NCBI RefSeq assembly: GCF_000619885.1 | Contig: NZ_KK211039.1 | Span: 585,589 to 649,588, forward strand | From: Balneatrix alpica DSM 16621 | GTDB taxonomy: Bacteria; Pseudomonadota; Gammaproteobacteria; Pseudomonadales; Balneatricaceae | Direction: 5' to 3' | DNA: 64,000 nt | Shown: one piece after another, positions 43,817 to 53,059 of the stretch | Position numbering within the stretch: position 1 is the first letter of the stretch | How the letters are laid out: every line of letters starts with the position of its first letter | Notes under the pieces: generated by a model | Seen by the model: the letters and a program-made list of their open reading frames with translations, nothing else | What the model was told of the DNA's origin: nothing | Databases searched by the model: none | Translations under genes and position numbers: made by a program

Positions 43817-45763
43817 ATGTCTGCGTTGCTCCGCTTGGCCCGTGTCACGGTTGCCGCCACTCTTACTTGTATGACCACCTCCGCAAGCGCGGTCACCCCA
43901 GAACTGCCTGCTCTACGCAGCCAGTTCAGCCAAGCTTACGCGCTGTTTAATCAGGGCAAATGGCAGCAGGCTGTTGCTATGAGCAAAGGGCTTGAGCTCT
44001 ATCCGCTCTACCCGTACTTGGCTTACGAGCAATTACGCAAACAGATTACCCCCCAGTCCGGATCAGATATTCAGGCTTTTATCAGCCGTTACCCTGACTT
44101 TCCTTTTAACGATCAACTACAGAGCCAATGGGCAAATCAGCTTGCCAAGACACAGCAATGGAGTCAGTACTTACAGGTATTTCCTTCTCTTAAAGCAGAC
44201 GCCTCCCAACGTTGTTGGCAAGCCTGGGCTCTCTATCAAAGCAAGCAAGACAAACTAGCCGATCAAGCCACCACCGAACTATGGCTCAATGGGCAAAGCC
44301 AACCTCAAGCTTGCGAAGCTCCCTTCGCCACTTGGAAAAAGCGTGGTTTGCAAAGCACTCAGATGATTCAAGCACGCTTAGGGGCCGCACTGGCAAAAGA
44401 TAATTTATCCTTGGCTAACTACCTTGTTGACCTGCTACCAAAGGGTGAGCAAGCCAGTGCAAAACAATTAATTAACCTGTACCGCAAGCCCACCAACCTA
44501 GCCCAAGCGCTAAAAAGCTGGAAAAACAAAGACAGCTGGCAAGCAAAAGTCTATGTACATTTATTAGAGAAACAGGCCAAAGAAGATGCCAGCGCCGTAC
44601 TAAGCCTCTATCACCCGCTGGCCAAAAGCCTGCAACCCAATCAAGCTGAACGCAGCCAAACTCAAGAATACTTACTCAGTCGCCTAGCCCGACAACAACC
44701 CGAACAAACGTTAGCCTGGAGCAAAAAGCTTGGACAGCCGTTGAGTGAAGATGTGGGGGAAATTTTACTACGAGCAGCTTTAGCACAGCCTAACTGGCAA
44801 ACCGTCTTGCAACTGCACGCAGCCGTAGACAAAGAAGTACAAGAACAAGAACGTTGGCGCTACTGGTATAGCCGTGCCAGCCTTGCACTCAACAAAAACC
44901 AACAGCAAGCCAAGCAGATGCTGCAAAAGCTAGCACAAGAGCGCAGCTTTTATGGTTACTACGCAGCCCAACAATTGCAAAGCCGCTACCAACTTAACCA
45001 CCAACCGTTACCCATTAGTGGCGAACAGCAACGCAGCGTTCTCTTTATTCCTGCAGTGACACGAGCAATGGAGTGGAGCCTACTCGGCGAGGATACTAAC
45101 TCTCGTCGTGAGTGGTATCGTGCTCTAGACAACATGAGCCAGGAGCAAAAAGTGGCCGCTGCTCGCTTAGCAATGCAGTGGGGATGGCACTTTGTCTCCA
45201 TCTATACCATGGCTAAAGCCAAGCATTGGGATGATACTCAATTACGCTTCCCACTCGCCTACCGTGAAGTCTTTCTACCGGCTGCACAATCTTTACGACT
45301 AGATGCAGATTGGGTGATTGCGATCTCACGCCAGGAAAGCGCCTTCCGCCATGACGCAACCTCTCATGCAGGAGCCCGCGGCTTGATGCAGCTGATGCCG
45401 CGTACAGCGCAGCACACCGCTAAGCGCTATTCATTGGCGAACCCTAACCCTCAGGATCTGCTAATACCACAAGTGAATATCCGCTTGGGCACACATTATC
45501 TGGATGAGCTACGGACAACATTCAATGGCAACCGTATTCTTGCTACCGCTGCTTATAACGCCGGCCCCAGTCGAGTTAAACGCTGGTTAGCAGAACGCGG
45601 TCATTTGGATGCCGATGCCTGGATCGAGACTATTCCTTTTAATGAAACTCGCCAGTATGTACAGAATGTGCTGACATATGCGGTGATTTACCAAGCGCAT
45701 TTGCAGCGCCCTCAACTGTTTATTAAACAGCATGAGTTCAACCTGGCTCAGCGCACCCCTTAA
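43817..45763 (+). CDS. slt: soluble lytic murein transglycosylase
   Basis: 648-residue periplasmic enzyme that cleaves the MurNAc-GlcNAc bond forming 1,6-anhydro muropeptides, used in peptidoglycan turnover and repair. Signal peptide residues 1-~24 (cleavage near ASA-VTP). The long superhelical U and L domains (~30-480) are followed by the goose-lysozyme-like C domain with catalytic E507 in ISRQESAFRHDATSHAGARG, LMQLMPRTAQ and AAYNAGPSRVKRWL. The frame extends 33 codons upstream into the uup promoter region; ATG 43817 gives the proper signal peptide. Confidence 0.93.
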   Translation: MSALLRLARVTVAATLTCMTTSASAVTPELPALRSQFSQAYALFNQGKWQQAVAMSKGLELYPLYPYLAYEQLRKQITPQSGSDIQAFISRYPDFPFNDQLQSQWANQLAKTQQWSQYLQVFPSLKADASQRCWQAWALYQSKQDKLADQATTELWLNGQSQPQACEAPFATWKKRGLQSTQMIQARLGAALAKDNLSLANYLVDLLPKGEQASAKQLINLYRKPTNLAQALKSWKNKDSWQAKVYVHLLEKQAKEDASAVLSLYHPLAKSLQPNQAERSQTQEYLLSRLARQQPEQTLAWSKKLGQPLSEDVGEILLRAALAQPNWQTVLQLHAAVDKEVQEQERWRYWYSRASLALNKNQQQAKQMLQKLAQERSFYGYYAAQQLQSRYQLNHQPLPISGEQQRSVLFIPAVTRAMEWSLLGEDTNSRREWYRALDNMSQEQKVAAARLAMQWGWHFVSIYTMAKAKHWDDTQLRFPLAYREVFLPAAQSLRLDADWVIAISRQESAFRHDATSHAGARGLMQLMPRTAQHTAKRYSLANPNPQDLLIPQVNIRLGTHYLDELRTTFNGNRILATAAYNAGPSRVKRWLAERGHLDADAWIETIPFNETRQYVQNVLTYAVIYQAHLQRPQLFIKQHEFNLAQRTP

Positions 45764-45787
45764 GCCATGCTTGGCAAGGAGCAAAGG

Positions 45788-46300
45788 ATGATTCATAACC
45801 CCGGCAGTTCCACTCAACATCCTGACCTGGACTGGAGCCAGGTCAAGGAGACACTCGTCATGCTGGGCCTCGCAATTGCCCAAATAAAATGCTCCATTCA
45901 CGATAGTAGCGTTTCGATCAATAACCTGACCGAAGCCTTCGCCAAGCTGTCGGATCAACTGGCTGAATCAGCCCCTATGCAAGAAGCAGAACTCCATATT
46001 GAGCAGGCGATTATTGCCTTCCAATTTTATGATCGCTTAGATCAGCGCCTTGATCACGTGATAAAGGGCTTGTCTGGCTTAGGCTTGTTGATTGATGACT
46101 CTCAGCGCCGCTACAGCCCCCAAGCCTGGGCAGACCTGCAGGAGGCCATCAAGCAGAGCTATTCAATGCAAGCCGAACGGGAAATGTTTGAGATGATCGT
46201 CAAAGGCAAAAGTATTGAAGAAGTGGTGCAGCACTATATCGAGCGGCATGACAATCTAAGCCAACCCAATGCAGGCAAAGATGATATTGAGTTGTTTTAA
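45788..46300 (+). CDS. conserved-looking helical hypothetical protein downstream of slt
   Basis: 170-residue soluble, almost wholly helical protein. Residues ~20-62 form an amphipathic helix pair (MLGLAIAQIKCSIHDSSVSI), residues ~66-100 contain EQAIIAFQFYDRLDQRLDHV, and the tail is acidic. The F-Q-F-x-D-R-x-x-Q-R-L-x-H-V pattern resembles a motif I associate with chemotaxis-type helical-bundle proteins, but I cannot assign a family. The start ATG 45788 has an excellent AAGGAG five bases before. It lies 24 bases after slt and ends at a long shared terminator, so it is probably cotranscribed with slt. Confidence 0.7.
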   Translation: MIHNPGSSTQHPDLDWSQVKETLVMLGLAIAQIKCSIHDSSVSINNLTEAFAKLSDQLAESAPMQEAELHIEQAIIAFQFYDRLDQRLDHVIKGLSGLGLLIDDSQRRYSPQAWADLQEAIKQSYSMQAEREMFEMIVKGKSIEEVVQHYIERHDNLSQPNAGKDDIELF

Positions 46301-46311
46301 CCGCTGCATCA

Positions 46312-46344
46312 CTAAAAAGGCCAGCGCAATGCTGGCCTTTTTAG
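46312..46344. terminator. bidirectional terminator between slt operon and rimO
   Basis: Perfect 14-base arms CTAAAAAGGCCAGC/GCTGGCCTTTTTAG with a 5-base loop. The A/T part of the stem gives a T-run on both strands, serving two convergent transcripts. Confidence 0.92.
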
Positions 46345-46375
46345 CAAATGTGCAATGTCTGAGTAATCGGCAACC

Positions 46376-47701
46376 TTAGTTAACCAAGCGCCCCCATAGA
46401 TCATGCGCATCGGCATCTTCTACGATCGCTTCAACAAATTGACCTGGCTCCAGATGTGTCGCCCCATCCAAGAAAATCAAACCGTCGATTTCAGGAGCAT
46501 CCGCTTGTGTACGACCGACAGCCCCTTCTTCGGCGATTTCATCAATTAACACCTGTACTCTCTTGCCAATTTTCTGCTGCAACTTCTGTGCGCTGATCGC
46601 CTCTTGCTTCGCCATAAAACGCGCCAAACGTTCCTCTTTAACCTCTTCAGGCACAGCTCCAGGCAACGCATTGGCAGTTGCTCCCTCTACTGCGGAATAG
46701 GTAAAGGCACCAACGCGATCCAGCTGCGCCTCATCCAGGAAATCGAGCAACTCCTGGAACTCCTGCTCAGTCTCACCCGGGAAACCCACAATAAAGGTGC
46801 TGCGTAGAGTAATGTCAGGACAGATGGCTCGCCAACGTTGAATACGTTCCAAGGTTTTTTCAGTGGCCGCAGGGCGCTTCATCAATTTCAGAATACGAGG
46901 ATTAGCATGCTGGAAGGGGATATCCAGATAAGGCAGAATTTTTCCCTCTGCCATCAGTGAAATGGACTCATCAACTGATGGGTAAGGATACACATAGTGT
47001 AAACGCACCCAAACTCCCATCGAGCCGAGCGCTTCACAGAGCTCACGCATACGGGTCTTAACTGGGCGGCCCTGCCAAAAGCCGGTACGGTACTTCAAAT
47101 CTACGCCATAGGCACTAGTATCCTGGGATACCACCAGCAGTTCTTTTACTCCTGCGTTGACTAGGCGCTCGGCTTCATCAAGCACATTACCTACTGGCCG
47201 ACTCACCAAATCACCACGCAAAGAAGGAATAATGCAGAAGGTACAACGATGATTACAACCTTCTGAAATCTTTAAATAGGAGTAATGGCGAGGCGTTAAC
47301 TTAATCCCCTGCGGCGGCACCAAATCAATAAAAGGATTGTGATCTTGTTTGGGCGGCAAATACTGATGCACAGCATTAACCACTTGCTCATATTGCTGCG
47401 GGCCACTCACACTCAACACCGACGGGTGAACATTACGGATATCCGACTCCTTGCCCCCCATACAGCCGGTCACAATCACCTTACCGTTCTCTTTCAGTGC
47501 CTCCCCAATTGCATCCAGGGACTCCGCCTTGGCTGCGTCGATAAAGCCACAGGTATTCACCACGACCAAATCAGCATCCTGATAGGTAGGCACAATATCG
47601 TAACCTTCCGTCCGCAGCTGGGTCAGAATACGCTCAGAATCGACCAGGGCTTTAGGGCAACCCAGGCTAATAAAGCCCACCTTAGGATTGGCTGAACTCA
47701 T
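46376..47701 (-). CDS. rimO: ribosomal protein S12 methylthiotransferase
   Basis: Radical-SAM enzyme that adds a methylthio group to Asp89 of ribosomal protein S12. The 441-residue protein has the UPF0004 N-domain ([34 protein letters not shown], holding the auxiliary 4Fe-4S cysteines), the radical-SAM [15 protein letters not shown] cluster motif and a C-terminal TRAM domain (~375-441). The SLGCPKA and IPSLRG forms are RimO, not MiaB. ATG 47701 chosen on a GAGAG site; the frame runs 14 codons longer. Confidence 0.94.
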   Translation of the reverse strand: MSSANPKVGFISLGCPKALVDSERILTQLRTEGYDIVPTYQDADLVVVNTCGFIDAAKAESLDAIGEALKENGKVIVTGCMGGKESDIRNVHPSVLSVSGPQQYEQVVNAVHQYLPPKQDHNPFIDLVPPQGIKLTPRHYSYLKISEGCNHRCTFCIIPSLRGDLVSRPVGNVLDEAERLVNAGVKELLVVSQDTSAYGVDLKYRTGFWQGRPVKTRMRELCEALGSMGVWVRLHYVYPYPSVDESISLMAEGKILPYLDIPFQHANPRILKLMKRPAATEKTLERIQRWRAICPDITLRSTFIVGFPGETEQEFQELLDFLDEAQLDRVGAFTYSAVEGATANALPGAVPEEVKEERLARFMAKQEAISAQKLQQKIGKRVQVLIDEIAEEGAVGRTQADAPEIDGLIFLDGATHLEPGQFVEAIVEDADAHDLWGRLVN

Positions 47702-47810
47702 GTTGCTCTCATTATCACTATGCAAATTCACGGAGGCGCGCATTCTACCGTAAAGCCCTAAGTTTGTGCATCTATCAGTCTATTTTTTAACCAGGCAGTG
47801 TAGTTATAAC

Positions 47811-47823
47811 TGAAACATCTTCA
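47811..47823. promoter_or_regulatory. candidate MetR-type operator upstream of metF
   Basis: TGAA-ACATC-TTCA is an exact match to the enterobacterial MetR consensus TGAA-N5-TTCA. It lies 106 bases before the metF start in the rimO-metF intergenic region. In E. coli MetR controls methionine genes including metF. A single match by eye; chance occurrence is possible. Confidence 0.45.
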
Positions 47824-47928
47824 TAGAACCCCTGAGAATAATGAAATTTACTCCCCTACAACCCTCCTCTAAGATGATTGTATTGATACTGCTAGCCAGT
47901 TCGTGCCCCTTTGTTTGCGGAGTTCACC

Positions 47929-48774
47929 ATGAGTAAGCCTGATTTCAGCCTGGAAGTTTTCCCCCCCAAGACTGCCCCTACAGCCTTATCACTGTGGAAA
48001 GCCAGCCAAGAACTAGCGCCTCTCTCTCCCGCTTTTATCTCTGTTACCTGCGGCGCAGGCGGTAATGTGCCGGGGGACAGCACAAAAGAAGTGGCCTTGG
48101 TGATGGCTCAGCAGGCCCGCTGCCCTGTCGCAGCACACATGACTTGCGTAAGCGGCAGCCGGGATGAGCTTCGCCAACTGGCTAAGGACTACTGGAATAG
48201 CAATATCCGTCATATTGTTGCTCTGCGTGGCGATATGCCTGGCCAGGAGCGTTACACTCCCCGACCTGATGGCTTTGCCTATGCTGATGAGTTAGTGGCT
48301 GGCTTAAAAGAAGTCGCGGATTTTGACATTTCGGTAGCAGGCTACCCGGAAGGACACCCTGACTCTGCCTCTCAAGACAAGGAGCTGGAGTATCTGAAGA
48401 AGAAAGTTGAGGCGGGTGCTAATCGCATCATCACACAGTTTTTCTTCGACCCTGAAGTCTTTCTACGCTATCGCGACCGCGTAGCTGCAGCTGGAATTGA
48501 TGCCCAGGTGGTACCGGGGTTACTGCCCATTCTTAACTTCAAACGTATGACACAGTTTGCCGCACGCTGTCAGGCTAATGTACCTGACTTCCTGCATAAA
48601 ATGTTTGAAGGGGTCGAAGCCGAAGATATTGATCACCGCCTGCTGGCCATGAATGTACTCAGCCACCAGATTACTCGTCTACATACGGAAGGAGTGGACT
48701 TCTTCCACATTTACACGCTGAATGAATCAATGCTGACACGCCATGTTTGCCGCTGGTTACGCGAGGCCTTTTAA
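47929..48774 (+). CDS. metF: 5,10-methylenetetrahydrofolate reductase
   Basis: FAD enzyme that makes 5-methyltetrahydrofolate, the methyl donor for methionine synthesis. The 281-residue TIM barrel has FSLEVFPPKT (catalytic Glu), FISVTCGAGG, AHMTCV, IVALRGDMPG, VAGYPEGHPDS, ITQFFFD and VPGLLPI. ATG 47929 with GGAG 7 bases ahead is preferred over ATG 47911. Ends at a strong hairpin. Functionally tied to the LuxS/Pfs methyl cycle elsewhere in the window, since homocysteine from LuxS is remethylated using its product. Confidence 0.95.
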   Translation: MSKPDFSLEVFPPKTAPTALSLWKASQELAPLSPAFISVTCGAGGNVPGDSTKEVALVMAQQARCPVAAHMTCVSGSRDELRQLAKDYWNSNIRHIVALRGDMPGQERYTPRPDGFAYADELVAGLKEVADFDISVAGYPEGHPDSASQDKELEYLKKKVEAGANRIITQFFFDPEVFLRYRDRVAAAGIDAQVVPGLLPILNFKRMTQFAARCQANVPDFLHKMFEGVEAEDIDHRLLAMNVLSHQITRLHTEGVDFFHIYTLNESMLTRHVCRWLREAF

Positions 48775-48791
48775 GGCGAGCCAGCGCCATA

Positions 48792-48828
48792 AAAAAAGCC
48801 ACCACGAAGTGATTCGGGTGGCTTTTTT
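48792..48828 (+). terminator. metF terminator
   Basis: Twelve-base arms AAAAAAGCCACC/GGTGGCTTTTTT extended by an inner CGAA/TTCG stem after a one-base bulge. The T6 run ends the stem. The A-run on the other side lets it also serve the convergent DUF3461 gene. Confidence 0.9.
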
Positions 48829-48848
48829 GCCAATCTGACTGATGTTGC

Positions 48849-49232
48849 TTACATCGACTCAATTTGACGACGCAGATCAGTAATCTTACGGCTTACCACT
48901 TTCTCCAAGTGATCAAGCTCTTCCAGCATCTGCTCTTTCTGGGTCAGTGTCTTCTTCTCTTGAGCAACCAGCTTATCCAGCTCATCTACCGCACGCAGCA
49001 AGAAGGGGTTCATCTCACTCACTTCACGATAGTGCTGTGTACCTTCGTTGATACGAACAGTCTTCACAAAACGCTTGAACTTAAATTTACGCGAACGGGC
49101 AAACCACTCGCCTTTATCACGATGCATATAAATCTTGAGTACATCCTCATCCCCCTCCTGGCGCAGAGTGTACTTTTCAATTTGACTCACATCTTCAACG
49201 CCCATTTCGGCTAGATGCTTATACTCGGCCAT
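48849..49232 (-). CDS. DUF3461 family protein
   Basis: 127-residue protein of the DUF3461 family, recognised by the start YKHLAEMGVEDVSQIEKYTLRQEG, VLKIYMHRDKGEWFARSRKFKFKR and a C-terminal coiled coil (LVAQEKKTLTQKEQMLEEL, residues ~88-125). Soluble, strongly charged. Found widely in gammaproteobacteria; no function is established to my knowledge. The start ATG 49232 has a GGGAG site. Monocistronic, convergent with metF. Confidence 0.8.
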   Translation of the reverse strand: MAEYKHLAEMGVEDVSQIEKYTLRQEGDEDVLKIYMHRDKGEWFARSRKFKFKRFVKTVRINEGTQHYREVSEMNPFLLRAVDELDKLVAQEKKTLTQKEQMLEELDHLEKVVSRKITDLRRQIESM

Positions 49233-49554
49233 GCTTGTTCTCCCACAGCATACAATGCAACTTTAGTTGTAGCGTATTTTAACAAAACTCACCGGGAGGG
49301 TGTTGCATAAATACGACTCAATATTGAGATCATCGGTTAAAAAATTGATCCATAACAGTAAAGACACTACATCCAAATTTTTCCAGTTCACTTTTTTTCT
49401 TACCGTAATTTGAGCTTTTTCAGGTTGTCTCCTACGCTCAATGGCTAAGATTGAGCCGCTAGCAAGATAGCTGTCGCTTTTCTTTGCACACTGCTTACAT
49501 CTGGCTGCCCAATCGAAATTTGTTGTTGATTTACACGATCTGACAGGAGAGCTT
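49233..49554. other. non-coding region upstream of the cold-shock gene
   Basis: 322 bases between the divergent DUF3461 and csp genes. It includes the palindrome CTCAATATTGAG (49316-49327 region), a CTCAAT/ATTGAG pair near 49436-49454, and A/T-rich tracts. If the csp promoter lies early, the mRNA would have a long leader, as cold-inducible csp genes do, but I cannot place the start point. No reading frame of interest. Confidence 0.45.
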
Positions 49555-49764
49555 ATGTCTGATCTGCGCCAAGGCACCGTAAAGTGGTTCAACGATACCA
49601 AAGGTTACGGTTTTATCGCCCAAGACAGTGGTCCTGATGTGTTTGTACACTTTAGTGCTATCCAACAGAAAGGCCGTAAAACTCTGGTAGAGGGACAAAA
49701 GGTTTCCTTCAGCGTTGCGGAGAGCCAAAAAGGCTTGCAAGCAGCTGAAGTCAATGTCCTCTGA
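49555..49764 (+). CDS. cold-shock domain protein
   Basis: 69-residue five-strand OB-fold nucleic-acid chaperone. RNP1 (KGYGFI, residues ~17-22) and RNP2 (VFVHFSAI, ~30-37) are intact, with the surface aromatics W11, F12, Y18 and F20. Such proteins melt RNA structure and act as antiterminators. The sequence ([20 protein letters not shown]) is closest to CspA/CspE-type proteins; the paralogue cannot be fixed. GGAGAG precedes ATG. A hairpin follows before the Lon-like gene. Confidence 0.92.
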   Translation: MSDLRQGTVKWFNDTKGYGFIAQDSGPDVFVHFSAIQQKGRKTLVEGQKVSFSVAESQKGLQAAEVNVL

Positions 49765-49774
49765 CCCCAGTGCC

Positions 49775-49798
49775 GATGGCGCTTCTGCCGGCGCCATC
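49775..49798 (+). terminator. hairpin after csp
   Basis: Arms GATGGCGC/GCGCCATC with an 8-base loop, 10 bases after the csp stop. A T-run appears only about 15 bases later (TTTAATTCTTTTT), so termination may be partial. Confidence 0.5.
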
Positions 49799-49869
49799 CC
49801 CCTCCCCCTTTAATTCTTTTTGCGCATACCCATCTAATGCAAATCACATGACTTGCTGGAGATGGACTT

Positions 49870-52281
49870 ATGAGCCAAGAGGACCGCGACTCCCTCGACC
49901 TACCCCACGAAGTGCTTAGCCATGAAGGTGAGCACAAACAGGCGTTGGTTTTGCCCGAGCAGGTGCTGCCTACCACCCTGCATCTGATTCCCATCAGCAA
50001 CCGTCCGTTTTTTCCTGCCCAGATTCATGCTTTGCAATTACGCCAGTCACCCTGGGAGGAGACACTACAGCGGGTGATGCGTTCTCCCCATCAAATGCTG
50101 GGGCTCTGCTTTGTCGGCGAACAGGAACCAGATCAATTACGGCCGGAAGATTTTGCTGAGATTGGCTGCGTAGTCCGCGTCCACAACCTCAACAATCATG
50201 ATGGCCATATTCAATTTATCGCCCAGGGTCTGCGGCGTTTCAAAATTCGCGGCTGGCTCAGCCGCAAACCACCTTACCTAGTGGAGGTCGACTACCCTCA
50301 GCCCCGGCAGGAAAAAGCCGAAGAAGTACGTGCCTATGCCATGGCGATCATCCAGGCCATTAAGGAGTTGATTCCACATAACCCTCTATACGGGGAAGAG
50401 CTCAAGCAATACCTGAATCGCTTTAACCCTAATGACCCTGTCCCCCTTACCGACTTTGCCGCCGCCATCACCAGCGGCAAGGGTGATGAGCTACAGGAAG
50501 TCCTAGAGGCTTTACCTCTGCTTAGACGAATGGAAAAAGTGCTGGTACTGCTGCGCAAAGAGTTGGAGATGGTGAAGCTCCAATCTTCCATTCGGGAAGA
50601 GGTCAACAGCAAAATCAGCCAACGTCAGCGTGAGTTCTTCTTGAAAGAACAACTCAAAGTTATACAGCGTGAACTAGGGTTGGAAAAAGACGATCGCACC
50701 GCCGATATTGAGCGCTTCCGTGAACGTTTAAAGCCGCTTACCCCTCCCCCCCAGGTGGCCGAGAAAATCGAGGCGGAGCTGCAAAAACTCAGTATTCTGG
50801 AAACTGGCTCCCCTGAGTACGGCGTCACTCGCAATTATCTTGACTGGATTACCGCTGTTCCCTGGGGACGGCTGGGTAAAGATAAGTTGGACCTCAAGCG
50901 TGCTAAACGCAAACTCGATCAACATCATGACGGGTTAGATGACGTCAAGGAACGCATCCTTGAGTTTCTCGCGCTAGGTAGCTGGAAAGGTGAAGTATCG
51001 GGCTCCATCATGCTGCTGGTCGGCCCTCCAGGTGTGGGTAAAACCTCGATCGGTCGCGCTGTGGCGGATGCACTGGGGCGACCCTTCTATCGCTTTAGCT
51101 TAGGTGGGATGCGTGATGAAGCCGAAATCAAAGGGCATCGACGCACTTATATTGGCGCCATGCCCGGCAAACTGGTTCAGGCCCTGAAAGAAGTGCAGGT
51201 TGCCAACCCAGTCATCATGCTGGATGAAATCGACAAACTTGGCAGTTCCTTCCAGGGGGATCCAGCTTCTGCACTATTAGAAGTACTGGATCCCGAGCAA
51301 AATGCCGAGTTTCTTGATCATTATCTTGATGTGCGTCTGGACTTGTCCAAGGTGTTGTTTATCTGCACGGCTAACCAGCTTGATACTATTCCCGGCCCGC
51401 TGCTGGACCGCATGGAAACCATACGCTTATCAGGCTACCTCTTGGCAGAAAAGCTCAGTATCGCCAAACGCCATCTCTGGCCTAAGGCGCTACAAAAGGC
51501 CGGCGTGGATAAAAGCAAAGTACGCATCAGCGATGCCGCACTGCGCCAATTAATTGATGGCTATGCGCGAGAAGCCGGGGTACGGCAGCTGGAAAAGCTA
51601 CTGCAGAAGATACTGCGTAAAGCCGTACGCCAATTATTGGAGCACCCCGAACAAGACAGAATCAGCATCAGCCCTAAACAGTTGGCTAACTATCTTGGCG
51701 CCCCCTACTTCCGCCAAGAAGAGGTGATGCAAGGTGTCGGAATTGTCACCGGTATGGCTTGGACGGCGATGGGCGGCGCCACGTTACCCGTTGAAGCCAC
51801 CCAAGTGCACCAGCACAACCGTGGCTTTAAGCTGACCGGCAAGCTAGGCGAAGTGATGAAAGAGTCTGCCGAAATCGCCTATAGCTACATCAGTAGCCAT
51901 ATTGAGCACTATGCCGGCGACACCCAGCCCTTCGACAAAGGCTTTATCCACCTGCATGTACCGGAAGGGGCAACCCCCAAAGACGGGCCCAGTGCTGGCA
52001 TAACCATGGCCACAGCACTGCTGTCTCTCGCCCGCCAGCAGGCGCCTCGAGCAGGCTTGGCAATGACTGGCGAACTCACCCTCACGGGTAAAGTCTTGCC
52101 AGTAGGGGGGATTCGCGAAAAGGTCATCGCTGCCAAACGAGTGGGATTATCCACCCTGATCCTGCCTCAGGCTAACCAGCGGGACTACGATGAGTTACCG
52201 GAGGATGTAAAAGCAAAACTGGAAGTGCACTTTGCCAGTCACTATGACCAGGTAGCGGCGATCGCCTTTGCCGAGGGCTAA
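49870..52281 (+). CDS. asrA: Lon-like ATP-dependent protease of the AsrA type
   Basis: 803-residue LonA-architecture protease: N-terminal substrate domain (~35-240), coiled coil (~240-310), AAA+ module with GPPGVGKTS, IMLDEIDKLG and the sensor CTANQLD, and the protease domain with the Ser-Lys dyad S708 (PKDGPSAG) and K751 (GIREKVIAAK), 43 residues apart as in E. coli Lon. The N-terminal PISNRPFFPAQIHAL, FIAQGLRRFKIRGWL and SGKGDELQEVLEALPLL blocks match P. aeruginosa AsrA (PA0779), a second Lon that boosts the heat-shock response, not housekeeping Lon. No hupB/clpX neighbours. The symbol is by similarity. Confidence 0.88.
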   Translation: MSQEDRDSLDLPHEVLSHEGEHKQALVLPEQVLPTTLHLIPISNRPFFPAQIHALQLRQSPWEETLQRVMRSPHQMLGLCFVGEQEPDQLRPEDFAEIGCVVRVHNLNNHDGHIQFIAQGLRRFKIRGWLSRKPPYLVEVDYPQPRQEKAEEVRAYAMAIIQAIKELIPHNPLYGEELKQYLNRFNPNDPVPLTDFAAAITSGKGDELQEVLEALPLLRRMEKVLVLLRKELEMVKLQSSIREEVNSKISQRQREFFLKEQLKVIQRELGLEKDDRTADIERFRERLKPLTPPPQVAEKIEAELQKLSILETGSPEYGVTRNYLDWITAVPWGRLGKDKLDLKRAKRKLDQHHDGLDDVKERILEFLALGSWKGEVSGSIMLLVGPPGVGKTSIGRAVADALGRPFYRFSLGGMRDEAEIKGHRRTYIGAMPGKLVQALKEVQVANPVIMLDEIDKLGSSFQGDPASALLEVLDPEQNAEFLDHYLDVRLDLSKVLFICTANQLDTIPGPLLDRMETIRLSGYLLAEKLSIAKRHLWPKALQKAGVDKSKVRISDAALRQLIDGYAREAGVRQLEKLLQKILRKAVRQLLEHPEQDRISISPKQLANYLGAPYFRQEEVMQGVGIVTGMAWTAMGGATLPVEATQVHQHNRGFKLTGKLGEVMKESAEIAYSYISSHIEHYAGDTQPFDKGFIHLHVPEGATPKDGPSAGITMATALLSLARQQAPRAGLAMTGELTLTGKVLPVGGIREKVIAAKRVGLSTLILPQANQRDYDELPEDVKAKLEVHFASHYDQVAAIAFAEG

Positions 52282-52292
52282 ATATAAGCAAC

Positions 52293-52317
52293 CAGGCCTC
52301 CCTGCAGCGGAGGCCTG
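52293..52317. terminator. terminator between asrA-like gene and folM
   Basis: Nine-base arms CAGGCCTCC/GGAGGCCTG with a 7-base loop, followed by CACTCTTTACTTT on the plus strand. It lies between two convergent genes. Confidence 0.65.
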
Positions 52318-52348
52318 CACTCTTTACTTTACCTAACCTTACTCGCTC

Positions 52349-53059
52349 TTAAAGCAGATGACGCCCACCATTGAGCGGCAAACTCGCCCCTGTCAGGTAG
52401 GTGTTATTGAGCAAATAACGTACCGAGTCCAACACCACCTGGGTACCAGGTTCAATCTGCAAAGCCGACTTTTGCAAAGCCTTCACACGATATGCCTGAT
52501 CATCCCCATCATTAAAACAAATCAAAGCAGGCGCGATGGCATTTACCTTAATGTCTGGTGCATAACGTTTTGCCAGCGACAGGGTCAAATTCTCCAACCC
52601 AGCTTTGGTTGCCGCATACATAGCATGCTTATCACTACCTTTATGAATGACCCAATCCGTCAGATGAATCACATCCCTTAAACCTTGATGCTGCATTAAC
52701 AGCGGTGCCAAGGCCTGGGTCAAACGGTAGGGGGCCTGCATATGCACCTGAAAAAGCTGCTGAAAAATAGCCATATCTTGCTGATCACCCTGGTCAGCAG
52801 CCCAACTGGAGGCATTGTGAATTAAAGCGCGCAAGGAGTCGCATTGCTGCTGTATCTGCGCAATACAGTCTTCCACCTGTGTCATATCATTAAAGTCCGC
52901 CTGGATCAGTCTTATTCCCGAGGCTTGCAACTGCTCCAACTCGGGGCGGGGGCGCCGATAGGTAATCCATACCTGATAGCCTTCTGCCTGTAACCCCTGC
53001 GCCAACGCCAATCCCACTCGCTGAGCACCGCCTGTTATCAGGATATTGCCTTGTATCAT
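52349..53059 (-). CDS. folM: dihydromonapterin reductase FolM
   Basis: 236-residue short-chain dehydrogenase. The N-terminus LITGGAQRVG is the TG-x3-R-x-G motif that separates FolM/pteridine reductases from ordinary SDRs, and the catalytic Tyr-Lys is in MYAATKAGLE. FolM reduces dihydromonapterin to tetrahydromonapterin, the cofactor of phenylalanine hydroxylase in pseudomonads, and has weak dihydrofolate reductase activity. Its start overlaps the upstream flavoprotein stop (TGATG). folE and folX of the same pathway lie 3 kb away on the other strand, within the same candidate light-controlled block. Confidence 0.9.
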   Translation of the reverse strand: MIQGNILITGGAQRVGLALAQGLQAEGYQVWITYRRPRPELEQLQASGIRLIQADFNDMTQVEDCIAQIQQQCDSLRALIHNASSWAADQGDQQDMAIFQQLFQVHMQAPYRLTQALAPLLMQHQGLRDVIHLTDWVIHKGSDKHAMYAATKAGLENLTLSLAKRYAPDIKVNAIAPALICFNDGDDQAYRVKALQKSALQIEPGTQVVLDSVRYLLNNTYLTGASLPLNGGRHLL

